A stretch of 64,000 nt of DNA from an uncultured Acetobacteraceae bacterium (GTDB lineage: Bacteria > Pseudomonadota > Alphaproteobacteria > Acetobacterales > Acetobacteraceae): NCBI GenBank assembly GCA_903877125.1, contig CAIRCM010000216.1, positions 1-64,000 of the forward strand, read 5' to 3'. Of the stretch, positions 24,434 to 33,385 are shown in pieces. Below the pieces are notes generated by a model. It was not told where the DNA came from, did no database searches, and worked only from the letters and a program-made list of their open reading frames with translations. How positions within the stretch are numbered: position 1 is the first letter of the stretch; the number at the start of each line of letters is the position of its first letter. A program made the position numbers and the translations under genes.

Positions 24434-26055
24434 AGTCGGTGATGGTGACGTGTGCGCCAACCGCCAGCGCGGTGGTTTGGACGAAGAACGCCAAAGTGTC
24501 GTTATTGCCGCCGCCGGTCAGGGTTTCGGCCGTCGCGCCAACGAAAAGGTATTCGCCCCGACCCCGCCGATCATGCGGGTCGAGGCACCCACGATCGAGG
24601 AGCCGTAGAAGTTGCCGGACGCCGTCGATCCGGACGCGTTCAACGTTTCATTGCCGGCATAGGCATGAAACTGCACGCCGCCGGACGCCGTGCCGGTGAA
24701 GGACACATTGCTGCCGGACTGACCGAAGATGGTCGTTTGCGATCTACCGGCAGTGATCGTCGCGTTGTCCTTGGTGCCCTCGCCGAAGACGACGCCACTG
24801 CCGCCGACGACGGTGGGGTCCCGCCCGAGCCACCGACGAAACTCAGGTATCCCGTGCTGTTAGGCGCGAAAACCAGCGCGTTGGTCGTGGCATGAACGGT
24901 TTCAACGCCGGTGCCGCCGGAAATCGTGTCGTTCGTTCCGGTAACCGAAAGGCTCAACGTGCCAGGTCCGGCGAAGACGTTGGTCGAACCGCCGGACAGC
25001 GTGATGGCGGACGACGCTTCGTTCTGTAGCGAAATCAGTCCGCCATTGCTGGAGTCGACCAGGTTCAGATTGCCGCCCGACGCGTCGTTGCCGAACACGT
25101 AAGCCGCCGATCCGGTGAGCGTCACCGTCGCGGCACCTCCGCCCATTGCCACGGTATCGTTGCCGCCGGCGGCCAGGAGCGCCAGCACGCCCGCGCCGCC
25201 AAACACATTGGTTTTGCTGCCATTGACTATCACGTTCGCCGTCGCATCGGCGCCAGTCGCGATTTGCGCGGCGTCGCCGGTATCAAGGACGGTCAAGCTA
25301 CCGCCTGTCAGTGTGCCGCCCACCACTACGCCGGCCGACCCGGGCACCGTAATCGAAGCCAGCGCCGCTTGGGTGTAAACTTGGTTTCCTGCACCGCCGA
25401 GCGTGACGATGAGCGCGGCGGTATTCGCCGTGCCGGGTGTCGGGCTGCCGGTGATCGTGGCGTTGGTACCGAGCGCATTGACCGACACGATGCGGCTACC
25501 TTGGCGGATGACCTCGCCGGTGGCGGCGGCGATGACATAGTTCGCGGTGCCGGAGACCGACACGAAATAGGCGCCCGCTCCCGGCGCGACAGTTCCCACG
25601 CCGGACGTGAAGATGGTGTCGTTCCCCGTCGCGGTGGAGATCAGAAAATTGCCGGTTGCGTTGACATAATTGTTTCCGCCGGTCGCGGCGACGGTGCTGG
25701 TGCCGCTGGCATAGAAATCGCTGCCGACATCGTTCGACAGGATCAACGCGTTGGACACCATCAGCGTCTCGGGCGAGGCCGGGTCGTTGATCACGTATTG
25801 CCACCCCGATCCCGTGGCGGAGATAGAAACACCCACGGCACCGGTGATCGCGAGATGGGTGGTGTTTTTGGTGATGGGTGCGTTTGGAACCATGCTGCCA
25901 GCACCAATCACGCTGACCAAAAGAGACGAGCGACACAGGGCGTTGGACAGGGGGAAGGCAGCTTGCTGGGCGAGGTTCAAATAGTCGCCGGTGCCGATCG
26001 ATACCAGGATGGAGCCTCCGCTGGTGCCTGGAACGGTAATCCCTGTCGTTGACAT
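24360..26055 (-). pseudogene. Beta-repeat secreted/surface protein, twice frameshifted
   Basis: From ATG 26055 the first frame encodes about 410 residues of Gly/Thr/Asn-rich repeats (TGNDTIFTSGVGTV, GGNDTVAMGGGAATV, NDTISGGTGVETV), reminiscent of RTX-like beta-repeat or passenger domains. Near 24814-24828 the frame is lost; the next one continues with VVGGSGVVFGEGTKDNATIT and FTGTASGGVQFHAYAGNETL. Near the AAAA at 24544-24547 it is lost again; a third frame continues FVGATAETLTGGGNNDTLAF to VTITDFNAAET, then degenerates to a stop at 24360. Both shifts are equivalent to one missing base. There is no signal peptide, so type I secretion is possible. The usual C-terminal end after DFNAAE is missing. 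Confidence 0.7.
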
Positions 26056-26280
26056 AAGTTACTCGCGCCGCCCGTGAGGTTCCGGCCGCTTTGCCTGTTT
26101 GCGACGTTGAAAATACGATAGCCCTCATAAACTTTCGGTCAGCTCCTAAAACAGCCTGAAAAATCAGATGTGTATTATGTCGGGCTTCTAATTTTGGGTG
26201 ATACAGGTAATAATTTTGATTTATCGCCGTAAAATGCAACCGCGGCGCCGATATGGTCCGCGCGAGGTCGTCGATGCGGG
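26056..26280. other. Intergenic spacer, AT-rich
   Basis: Upstream region of the beta-repeat gene. It is AT-rich around 26140-26230 with several TAATTTT-like stretches and no open frame worth calling. It probably holds the promoter of the beta-repeat gene. No repeat or terminator was seen. Confidence 0.5.
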
Positions 26281-26829
26281 TCAGTTCGCGGCACGGTCCA
26301 GTCTGATATCGACCTCCCGATCTATAAACGCCCACTCCTTCGTCGCGCGCAGGCGGGCGAGCATGTCGTCGAACATCGCTTCATGGGCGGGTGCATATTC
26401 GAATAATGTCACGAAATCGAACGGTTCTCCGAGATCGCGGCCATGGTGCAACCGGCGGGCGATCTGCGGCAGATAATCCAAGCCGATCGCGGTGTGATGG
26501 GACGTATCCTCGAAAATCGCGCGCCGCTCGTCCTGGGCCAAATCCCACCAGACGGTGGATTTTCGAATGGGGATCAAGGCAGCACGCGTCGCCTCCAGCC
26601 GGCCGATCGGCGCCTGAACGGCTTTCAGCACATTGAGCTCGCGCCCTGTCGCATAACGAATGTTGCTGACCACGCCGCGTAAGATCCAATCGGCTCCCTC
26701 ATTCGAGGCGTTGCCGGCCGAGATATCGACCCGCTCGACCGACGGAAGCGCCTCACCGCACAGCGTCTGCATGCGGGTCACGCGCCATGCCCCACAGTCG
26801 CCGCCGCGGAAACTGAAAAGAGTGCTCAT
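26281..26829 (-). CDS. Chlorite dismutase family heme protein
   Basis: A 182-residue protein with the C-terminal ferredoxin-like half of the chlorite dismutase family. The segments ERRAIFEDTSHHTAIGLDYL, RRLHHGRDLGEPFDF and VTLFEYAP are diagnostic; a His in the HHTAIG region is the expected heme ligand. True chlorite dismutases are about 240-280 residues; this short form belongs to the small Cld-like class, in which chlorite activity is variable and other heme functions are possible. The start at 26829 is chosen for the GGGGA site; further upstream codons are open. It follows the GST gene by 16 bases and is probably co-transcribed. Confidence 0.85.
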   Translation of the reverse strand: MSTLFSFRGGDCGAWRVTRMQTLCGEALPSVERVDISAGNASNEGADWILRGVVSNIRYATGRELNVLKAVQAPIGRLEATRAALIPIRKSTVWWDLAQDERRAIFEDTSHHTAIGLDYLPQIARRLHHGRDLGEPFDFVTLFEYAPAHEAMFDDMLARLRATKEWAFIDREVDIRLDRAAN

Positions 26830-26845
26830 GGTGTGTCCCCTTCGG

Positions 26846-27628
26846 TTAAGCCGCGAGGGCGGACAGCGTGGGCCACGCGGCGGCGCCATTGACCCGGAAG
26901 GTTTCGATGACCGCCGCTGGAATAACATCGGTCACGGCTCGTTTGAACGCGGGGCGAGCCTGGATGGTTTCCAGCCACGCTTTGGCCCGAGGACGGGCGT
27001 CGATCAGCGGACCCATGCCGAGATGACTGATCCGGGTCAAGAACGGCACGACCGCGATGTCCGCCGTGCTGAACGCCTCACCGGCCAGGAAAGGCGTGTC
27101 CGCCAACTGCGTTTCCATTTCGTCCAACAAACGCAGATAGCAAGCGACGGCGGGGCGCATCTCCGGGGCCGCAACGCCATGGTCCAGCACGCTTTGACGG
27201 GCAATGCGACGGGCGGGGTCGGCGATCGCGGCGACGAGTGCCGCGAGTTCGTCCTTCGGCTTTTGGATCAGCATGGGTCGAAAGGCGATGGCGTAGGTGA
27301 GGACGCCAGTGAAGGGGTGCACCTCATCGATCGTCTTGTCCCAGAGGCGCGCCCGGGCGCGATCGCGCGCGGACGCTGGTCTCAGCGGGCGGGCGGGGAA
27401 GACTTCGTCCAGATATTCGGCGATGACGCTGGATTCCCGAAGCGCGAACCCGTCGTGGAGCAGGGTTGGGACCTGGCCCAGGCGGTTTAGCGCACGGTAT
27501 TCGGGGCGATGTTGGCCGCCGCTGAACAAATCGACCGGGTGGCTGGTCCAGGTCAGGCCTTTTTCCTCCAGCACGAGGCGCGCGCGTTCAGAGGCGGTTG
27601 AGACCGGTCCGTGAAAGAGTTCCAGCAT
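26846..27628 (-). CDS. Glutathione S-transferase family protein
   Basis: A 260-residue two-domain GST. The N-terminal thioredoxin-like domain has LGQVPTLLHDG with the cis-Pro (VP) and the glutathione contact RESSVIAEYLDEVFP. The C-terminal helical domain includes the N-capping box (FSTADIAVVPFL). The catalytic residue is probably Ser near FHGPVSTASERARL. Typical role: conjugation or peroxide and isomer reactions. It is followed 16 bases later by the Cld-like gene, so the two may act together on oxidants or halogenated compounds (inference). Confidence 0.92.
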   Translation of the reverse strand: MLELFHGPVSTASERARLVLEEKGLTWTSHPVDLFSGGQHRPEYRALNRLGQVPTLLHDGFALRESSVIAEYLDEVFPARPLRPASARDRARARLWDKTIDEVHPFTGVLTYAIAFRPMLIQKPKDELAALVAAIADPARRIARQSVLDHGVAAPEMRPAVACYLRLLDEMETQLADTPFLAGEAFSTADIAVVPFLTRISHLGMGPLIDARPRAKAWLETIQARPAFKRAVTDVIPAAVIETFRVNGAAAWPTLSALAA

Positions 27629-27669
27629 AAGTCACATCTCCCGAATGTGTTTCGACATTGGCCAGGCGA

Positions 27670-28248
27670 TCAGCCCAGCCCCCGCATCAACGCTGCCACT
27701 GCTTCGGGCGAGGCGCCGGCAATCCGCGCGTTGGGGCGGCCGCCAGCGAGGAAGGCCACCGCCAGCAAGATCTCGTCCGGACGCGGCGCGTCGGGGATGC
27801 CGATCGTCATGCTGTCCATCGCGTTATAGTCCCAGGCATCGTGCATGCCGCCGAAGATGATATCGATCGGCATGCCGGCTGGGCCGACCTTGGCGTTGCC
27901 CGGGATCAGCGCCGGTCCGGCCCCCGCGCCTTTGCGCATCGCGAGGCCGATGCGCACGTGGATCATGGCGGCACCGTGCTCCAGATCGCCGGCGGTTCCG
28001 ACCAGGGCGGCCTTGCCGTAGCCGATGGGTCTGGCGTCTCCGAGCGCGGCGAGAACACGGGTTGTCAGGATTTCGCCCACAGCGACGGAGAGGTCCACGA
28101 GGCCGGAAAAATCGTCCATCGCCGGTTTGCCGGCGTGCGGGTTGCGCAGGACGGCGGCGGCGGCCACGCGGCGGGTGGGGGTCGCGAGAGGGCGATTGGC
28201 TTCGGCGCGGATTTCCTGGTCGAAAAGGTAGATCTGGCGGATGTCCAT
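27670..28248 (-). CDS. Amino acid synthesis family protein (PF06684)
   Basis: A 192-residue protein of the AA_synth/DUF1185 family. Conserved segments are AAAAVLRNPHAGK, PIGYGKAALVGTAGDLEHGAA and GMPIDIIFGGMHDAWDYNAMDSM. The family is often beside amino acid or amide degradation genes, but its enzymatic role is not established. The start at ATG 28248 has AGGAG; a further 19 codons upstream are open but not typical. It sits downstream of tRNA-Arg(CCG) on the same strand and upstream of the GST gene, with about 40 bases between. Confidence 0.85.
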   Translation of the reverse strand: MDIRQIYLFDQEIRAEANRPLATPTRRVAAAAVLRNPHAGKPAMDDFSGLVDLSVAVGEILTTRVLAALGDARPIGYGKAALVGTAGDLEHGAAMIHVRIGLAMRKGAGAGPALIPGNAKVGPAGMPIDIIFGGMHDAWDYNAMDSMTIGIPDAPRPDEILLAVAFLAGGRPNARIAGASPEAVAALMRGLG

Positions 28249-28327
28249 GGCGCTCTCCTGGCTTTTGACGGCGACGCGGCGGTATTGGCGCAGGGCGGGC
28301 GGCATGTCGTCAAGACAGCGGGGATTT

Positions 28328-28347
28328 CGGCAGCATGTTTGCTGCCG
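28328..28347 (-). terminator. Hairpin downstream of tRNA-Arg(CCG)
   Basis: CGGCAGCA, loop TGTT, TGCTGCCG forms a perfect 8-bp stem, 48 bases past the tRNA 3-prime end. No T-run follows on the minus strand, so it may be only a processing hairpin. Confidence 0.3.
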
Positions 28348-28394
28348 CGGTCCGATTGGAACCCCGGCGACACCGAACCAACGATTGAGGAGAT

Positions 28395-28471
<77 letters not shown>

Positions 28472-28529
28472 AGAGCCGCCCTTCTACAAGCAAACGGCGG
28501 CAAACGGAAGGGCGGTTTTCCTGCTTGCT

Positions 28530-31034
28530 TCAGAACTGCTTCAACAGGCGTTCGATGTAGTCCAACTCAGGCTGCGGCCGGGTCTTCTCGGCCTCTCGCC
28601 GGCGCAGCTCCTCCTGGATTGCCAGGGCTTTCAGCCGTTCCCGTTCCTCGGGCACGGTCACGTCGCCGGTTTCGTCCGTGCCTGAGGGTCCGTTGCCGGT
28701 CTGCCGGCCCAGCGGGTCGCGTCCGGTGGAATCGGCGTGGCCTGGCGTATGCTGATCGGCGCGACCCATCTGAGTTCCGCCGGGCATGGTCATGCCGAAC
28801 AGGTCCTGGTCGCCCTCGCCCTCCCCTTGTCCGGATCCGGGTTGGGGGGGGCCAAATTTCTTCAGCATGGCCTGCGCCATGTCCTGCGCGCCCTTCTGCA
28901 GGTCCTCGATCGCCTGCTGGATCGAGTCGCCGGCGGCCTTGTCCCTCCCCTGCCCCAGCGCGGTCGCGGCATCGCGCATGGCCTGATCGGCGTCACTCAG
29001 GCTTGGCGGGATTTCGCCGGCGAGATCGCCAAACTGCTGCATCAGCTCGCCCAGAGACCGGCGCAACGCCTGTTGGACCCGGCGATCGGCCTCCCGCACG
29101 GTGTTGGGATCGGTTGGGATGGGCTGGGGGATACCCATGCGCATGGTTTGATTGACTCGCCCTTCGGTATGGTCGAGCAGCGCGCCCTCCCGAGCCACCA
29201 TGTCTTGTACGGCACCCATTTGCTGGCGGCCGCGGCGCTGCTGCTCGGCCTGCTGCTGGTTCTGGCCGCCGGGCTTAGCGTTGCGGAGCTGGTCCAGCAT
29301 GCGTTCCAGCTCCGCCATCCGGCGCTGGGCATCCTCCGGCTTGCCCGCGCGCGCCGCGTTCCCGGTTTGCTCGGCAAGTTGCTGCATCTGCTGCTCGCTG
29401 AGTGGCCGGGCGTTCGGGTCCATCGGCGGGAGTTCGCCGTTGCGCTGGGCTTCGCGCATCAGGGACTGCATGTGGCGATCGATCGCCTCCTGCAGGGCGT
29501 GCAGCTTCTGGTCCAGCGCGTCGCGGTTGGCCTGGGTCGGCTCCTTCAGCAACGCGTCGAGTGCGTCGCGGGCGTCCTGGCGGGCCTGTTCGAGGGCTTG
29601 GGCGGTGGCTTCTGTTTGCCCTTCTTCCATGTGCAAAGCGAGCTGCCAAAGGCGTTCCTGGGCCTCCGCAACGTCGACGTCGGTCTTGCTGTGCACGAGT
29701 TTGTGGTAGACGGCACTGAGATTCACGATGGCGCCGAAATCGTCCTTGAAGGCGTCAGGGGCCTGCAGCAGGCCGTCCAGCGCCAGCATTTCGTCGCCGC
29801 GGTCGTCCGGGTGCAGCGACAGGCCCTTGCGGACCTGGATCAACACCTTGGCGATCGGGTTGGCGAAAATACGTTCGGGCAGAACGAAGTCGGCAACGCC
29901 GGAGGTTCCGGTCTGGCCCGGTGCGTCCTTGCCGACGAGGGTGGCGAGGACCGTCAAGCCGGCCCATGGGTTGGCGGTGAGGTCCTGCTGATTGACTCCC
30001 TTGGCCGCTTTCGATCCGCCATTTGGCAGCGGGATCGCGATGACCAGCGGCGGTGCGTCCGGCCGGTCCTTCAGCCGCAGTTCGGCTTGCAGGGCGACGA
30101 CACCGTAGTCATCCTCGATCTTCCAGGGGAGCCGGGTTTCCTGGTTGTCGCCGCCTTTGCCAGGGGGTGAGGCCCAGGCGACCAAGGGCGGCTTGTCCGG
30201 AATGGCGACGATATCCCAATGGGCCAATGTGGATGCGCCCAGGGTCACGTCCAGACCGCCGCTGGCGGTCAGGTCGCGGTCGGCCTGAAAGCTGCTGGGG
30301 TCGAGGGGCCGGAATGCTTCCTTGTCGCCGCTCAGCGACAGGACGGGTTCGGCGGAAGCGCCGGTCAGGCTGACGGTTACATGCGAGCCGATGGGCGCCG
30401 AGACCGAGCGAACGTCGGTCTTCAGGAAGACCGGGGGCAGGCGCGTGTAGGATGGAGGGGTGATCCAGGCTCGCAACTCGGGCGGAGGCGCCGGGGCGAA
30501 AGCGGTCAGAGACGGGTGCAGGGCGGTGAAAAGGCGGCCAGGTGCGTCGCGGCCGGCGATCGTGGCACAGACGATCAGGCTCAGGATCACCGCCGTGCGC
30601 AGGGCCTGGGGATCGCGGCGGGCCATGCCGGGGCGCGGGGCGCCGATTTTCAGGCGGGCGATCTGTCGTGTCGCGCGGGCGACATGGGCCTGCCAGAGGG
30701 CGATGGCATCGGGGTGGATCGTCGCGGGACGATCGGACAGGACGGACAACGGCCGGTGGGACAGGCCGGACGCGGTTTCCAACCGGCGGTCGGCGGCTTT
30801 GCGATCGGGCAGCCGCACGCGGCGCAGGCCGAGGAACAGGAGGATGGCGATGGCGGAGGCGGTCACCGCCAGGAGCAGGATATGCGCCCAGATGGGCAGC
30901 AGCGCCGGGACATCGAGCAGCGCCAGACAGACGAAAAGACCCGCGACACCCACCGGCGGCCACAAGGCGGGCCACACCACCTCGAACAGCAGAACGCAGC
31001 GCGCCAGGAAGCGGGGGCCGCTCAGGTTGGTCAT
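28530..31034 (-). CDS. TIGR02302 family protein (DUF4175)
   Basis: An 834-residue protein. Three hydrophobic helices lie in the first 170 residues (about 12-45, 46-68 and 147-162), then a long periplasmic-type region with Pro-rich beta segments (PPSYTRLPPVFLKTDV). Residues 480-730 form Gln-rich helices (LEQARQDARDALDALL, MAELERMLDQLRNAKPGG), likely coiled coil. A Gly/Gln-rich low-complexity segment and a charged C-terminal helix follow. This is the architecture of the TIGR02302/DUF4175 family, conserved in alphaproteobacteria and frequently next to lysA; its function is not known. The ATG overlaps the lysA stop by four bases. Confidence 0.92.
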   Translation of the reverse strand: MTNLSGPRFLARCVLLFEVVWPALWPPVGVAGLFVCLALLDVPALLPIWAHILLLAVTASAIAILLFLGLRRVRLPDRKAADRRLETASGLSHRPLSVLSDRPATIHPDAIALWQAHVARATRQIARLKIGAPRPGMARRDPQALRTAVILSLIVCATIAGRDAPGRLFTALHPSLTAFAPAPPPELRAWITPPSYTRLPPVFLKTDVRSVSAPIGSHVTVSLTGASAEPVLSLSGDKEAFRPLDPSSFQADRDLTASGGLDVTLGASTLAHWDIVAIPDKPPLVAWASPPGKGGDNQETRLPWKIEDDYGVVALQAELRLKDRPDAPPLVIAIPLPNGGSKAAKGVNQQDLTANPWAGLTVLATLVGKDAPGQTGTSGVADFVLPERIFANPIAKVLIQVRKGLSLHPDDRGDEMLALDGLLQAPDAFKDDFGAIVNLSAVYHKLVHSKTDVDVAEAQERLWQLALHMEEGQTEATAQALEQARQDARDALDALLKEPTQANRDALDQKLHALQEAIDRHMQSLMREAQRNGELPPMDPNARPLSEQQMQQLAEQTGNAARAGKPEDAQRRMAELERMLDQLRNAKPGGQNQQQAEQQRRGRQQMGAVQDMVAREGALLDHTEGRVNQTMRMGIPQPIPTDPNTVREADRRVQQALRRSLGELMQQFGDLAGEIPPSLSDADQAMRDAATALGQGRDKAAGDSIQQAIEDLQKGAQDMAQAMLKKFGPPQPGSGQGEGEGDQDLFGMTMPGGTQMGRADQHTPGHADSTGRDPLGRQTGNGPSGTDETGDVTVPEERERLKALAIQEELRRREAEKTRPQPELDYIERLLKQF

Positions 31035-32362
31035 GGGATTGGCACGACCTCCCCGGTCCAGAGGTCCTCATGCGTTTGGCGGGCGCGGATCACGGTCCAG
31101 GCGTCACCGTCGACCATGACCTCGGCCGCGCGGGGACGGGCGTTGTAGGCAGAACTCATGACCGCGCCGTAGGCGCCGGAGTCGAGGATGGCGACGCGAG
31201 CGCCGGGGGCGAGCGGCGGCAGAAGGCGGGATCGCGCGAAGGTGTCGCCGGATTCGCAGACGGGACCGACGACATCGGCAGCCGACAGGGGCGCGGTGGC
31301 GTCGATGGCGGAGACCGGGAGGATGCCATGCCAGGCGCCATACATGGCCGGGCGGACGAGGTCGTTCATCGCGGCGTCCAACACCACGAAGCGGGCCGCT
31401 TGCGTCTGCTTGGAAAGGACGACGGAGGCCAGCAGGAGGCCGGCGGGACCGACGAGCCAACGGCCGGGCTCCAGCGCGATGCGCACGTCGAGGTTGTGGA
31501 ACGCGCCTTTGATGGTGGCGGCGAGACCGGCGGGGCTGGGTGCGGCCTCGTCCTTGTAAGGGATGCCGAGGCCGCCGCCGCAATCGACGGTTTCGACCCG
31601 ATGGCCCTGGGCGCGGATGGTGCGCACGAGCTCGGCGATGCGGGAGTAGGCGTCCCGGAAGGGTGCGAGATCGAGGATCTGGCTGCCGATATGGGTGGCG
31701 ATGCCGACCGGCTCGATACCGGGGAGGCCGGCGGCATGGGCATAGAGCGCCGCCGCCTGATCGTAGGCGATGCCGAATTTGTCGGTGGCCCGGCCGGTGG
31801 AGATTTTATCATGGCCGCCGGCGGCAACGTCCGGATTGACGCGCAGGGCGATGCGGGCGGTTTTGTCCTCGGCCGTGGCGATGGCGGAGAGCATCGCCAG
31901 TTCCTCGGCGCTTTCGACGTTGATCTGGCCGATGTTTTCGCGGAGGGCGAAGCGGAGTTCGCGCGGGGATTTGCCGACGCCGGAGTATACGATGCGATTG
32001 GCGGGGATGCCGGCTTTGAGGGCGCGGCGGAGTTCGCCCTCACTGACGACGTCGGCGCCGGCGCCCTCCCGAGCGAGGGTGGCGAGGATGGCGAGGTGGT
32101 CGTTGGCTTTGACGGCGTAATGGGCGTGGGCATCGATGTTGGCGTCGGCCAGGGCTCTGATCAAGGCCTGGTAGCGCTGGCGGAGGGTTGTGGCGGAATA
32201 GACCCAGGTGGGGGTGCCGACCGCGTCGACGATCGCGTTGAGCGGCACACCGTCCAGCAGGAGCCCGTCCATCGCGTGCTGGCGGAGGTTGGGCCGCGCG
32301 GCCAGCAGCTCGGCTGGGGACGGATCGAGGGCAGGGTCGTGGGAGAGAGGCGCTTCGGGCAT
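31031..32362 (-). CDS. lysA: Diaminopimelate decarboxylase
   Basis: A 443-residue PLP enzyme that converts meso-diaminopimelate to lysine, the last step of lysine synthesis. The PLP Lys is Lys85 in HYAVKAND. The Gly-rich phosphate motif is VDCGGGLGIPY, EPGRWLVGPAG binds substrate, and VCESGDTFARSR provides the cross-subunit Cys/Glu/Asp residues. Length is normal. It is translationally coupled to the TIGR02302 gene downstream, a common pairing in this class. The upstream 300-base spacer should hold its promoter. Confidence 0.95.
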   Translation of the reverse strand: MPEAPLSHDPALDPSPAELLAARPNLRQHAMDGLLLDGVPLNAIVDAVGTPTWVYSATTLRQRYQALIRALADANIDAHAHYAVKANDHLAILATLAREGAGADVVSEGELRRALKAGIPANRIVYSGVGKSPRELRFALRENIGQINVESAEELAMLSAIATAEDKTARIALRVNPDVAAGGHDKISTGRATDKFGIAYDQAAALYAHAAGLPGIEPVGIATHIGSQILDLAPFRDAYSRIAELVRTIRAQGHRVETVDCGGGLGIPYKDEAAPSPAGLAATIKGAFHNLDVRIALEPGRWLVGPAGLLLASVVLSKQTQAARFVVLDAAMNDLVRPAMYGAWHGILPVSAIDATAPLSAADVVGPVCESGDTFARSRLLPPLAPGARVAILDSGAYGAVMSSAYNARPRAAEVMVDGDAWTVIRARQTHEDLWTGEVVPIP

Positions 32363-32671
32363 GGGGGGAGGTTAGCACAGCGGCCGTTTGCGGCCAGAGG
32401 GTTTTCGGGGTTGGGGGAGAGTGGACCGAAATGGCGCGATCCTCTTTGCGGCTTTGGGCCTCCAACGTTCTTGGTGTTCAAGCTGACGACGGAACGACAC
32501 CGATCGCCGGGGCTGGGGTGCACGTGGGGATTTTTTTCGCAGAGCACGGAAAGTGTTCGCGCCTGCGGTGCGCGGGGCGTCCTGAACGCCGCGCCGGGAC
32601 GGGCGCCAAATCGCGGGAAAGTGCGCCATCGTTCGGTTCCCCCTTTGCCGATCATAGTCTAGCCTTCACCG
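32363..32671. other. Divergent spacer between lysA and the secreted-protein gene
   Basis: No gene is supported. It contains a run GGGGATTTTTTTCGC (around 32527-32541). Long Arg- and Pro-rich open frames on the minus strand (for example 32372-32629) have no ribosome binding site and look like GC-driven shadows. Promoters of both flanking genes should be here. Confidence 0.5.
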
Positions 32672-33346
32672 ATGAAATTCTGCACTCTGCTGCTCTACGC
32701 CACGATCGCTCTGGTCGTGCTCGGTCCCGCATGGTTGCCGACCACGTGCTGGGCATCCGGTCTCATCGACCGCATCCGAACGGCACCGCTGGCCACGTTG
32801 CCCACCGATCGAGTTGGCTGGGACGGTACTCGGCTCCAGTTCGGCGCCACGATCGACGGGGTCGAGGGGCCGAAGGACGGGTGGAACGCGGTGGATCTCA
32901 GCCAGGGGTCCCACATTCTTGGCCTGCAAGGGCCGGCGCCGGACTATCGGCTCGCTGCCCGGCTGACGGTCGGCCCGGACAACCGACTGGTCATCGAGGT
33001 CGATGGCCACACCATGGTTCTGGGCACAAGAGCGGGGGATTTGGCGGGGGGCGACGGAACGATTCCGGCCTATGCCCCCGAACCCGGCGACCGCGTCTCC
33101 ATGACCCTCGATCGCAGCCTGCTGAGCTGGCCAACACCGTTCGAAATGAACTTCATGACCGGCCACGCCCCGACCCGGCGGCGGCACATTTATTATCGGC
33201 TGATTTGGACCAAGGCGAACGGTCAACGCCTGGAGATGCTCTGGCGCTATGAACAGGGGCACTACAGCGTCGACGGCTGGGCCGCGCCAAGCGGTCCCGA
33301 TACGGAAACCGGGTTGGTTGGCGCGACGCTGACGCCCGGCGGGTAA
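32672..33346 (+). CDS. Secreted protein of unknown function, 224 aa
   Basis: I do not recognise the family. A signal peptide is clear (MKFCTLLLYATIALVVLGPAW, cleavage probably after CWA). The mature part is beta-rich, with alternating hydrophobic strands (DNRLVIEVDGHTMVLGTRAG, HIYYRLIWTKANGQRLEMLW) and no membrane segment or lipobox. It precedes the hydantoinase A gene by 39 bases on the same strand, so it may be the first gene of that operon, but no catalytic motif suggests a shared role. It ends with TLTPGG. Confidence 0.7.
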   Translation: MKFCTLLLYATIALVVLGPAWLPTTCWASGLIDRIRTAPLATLPTDRVGWDGTRLQFGATIDGVEGPKDGWNAVDLSQGSHILGLQGPAPDYRLAARLTVGPDNRLVIEVDGHTMVLGTRAGDLAGGDGTIPAYAPEPGDRVSMTLDRSLLSWPTPFEMNFMTGHAPTRRRHIYYRLIWTKANGQRLEMLWRYEQGHYSVDGWAAPSGPDTETGLVGATLTPGG

Positions 33347-33385
33347 CCTGCTAACGTCGCCGAAACCAAGCCTGAGAGAGACCGG

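Noticed and set aside
32161-32655. Open frame on the minus strand extending from lysA into the spacer
   Set aside because: Pro/Arg/Ser-rich frame overlapping lysA in another phase; probably a shadow.
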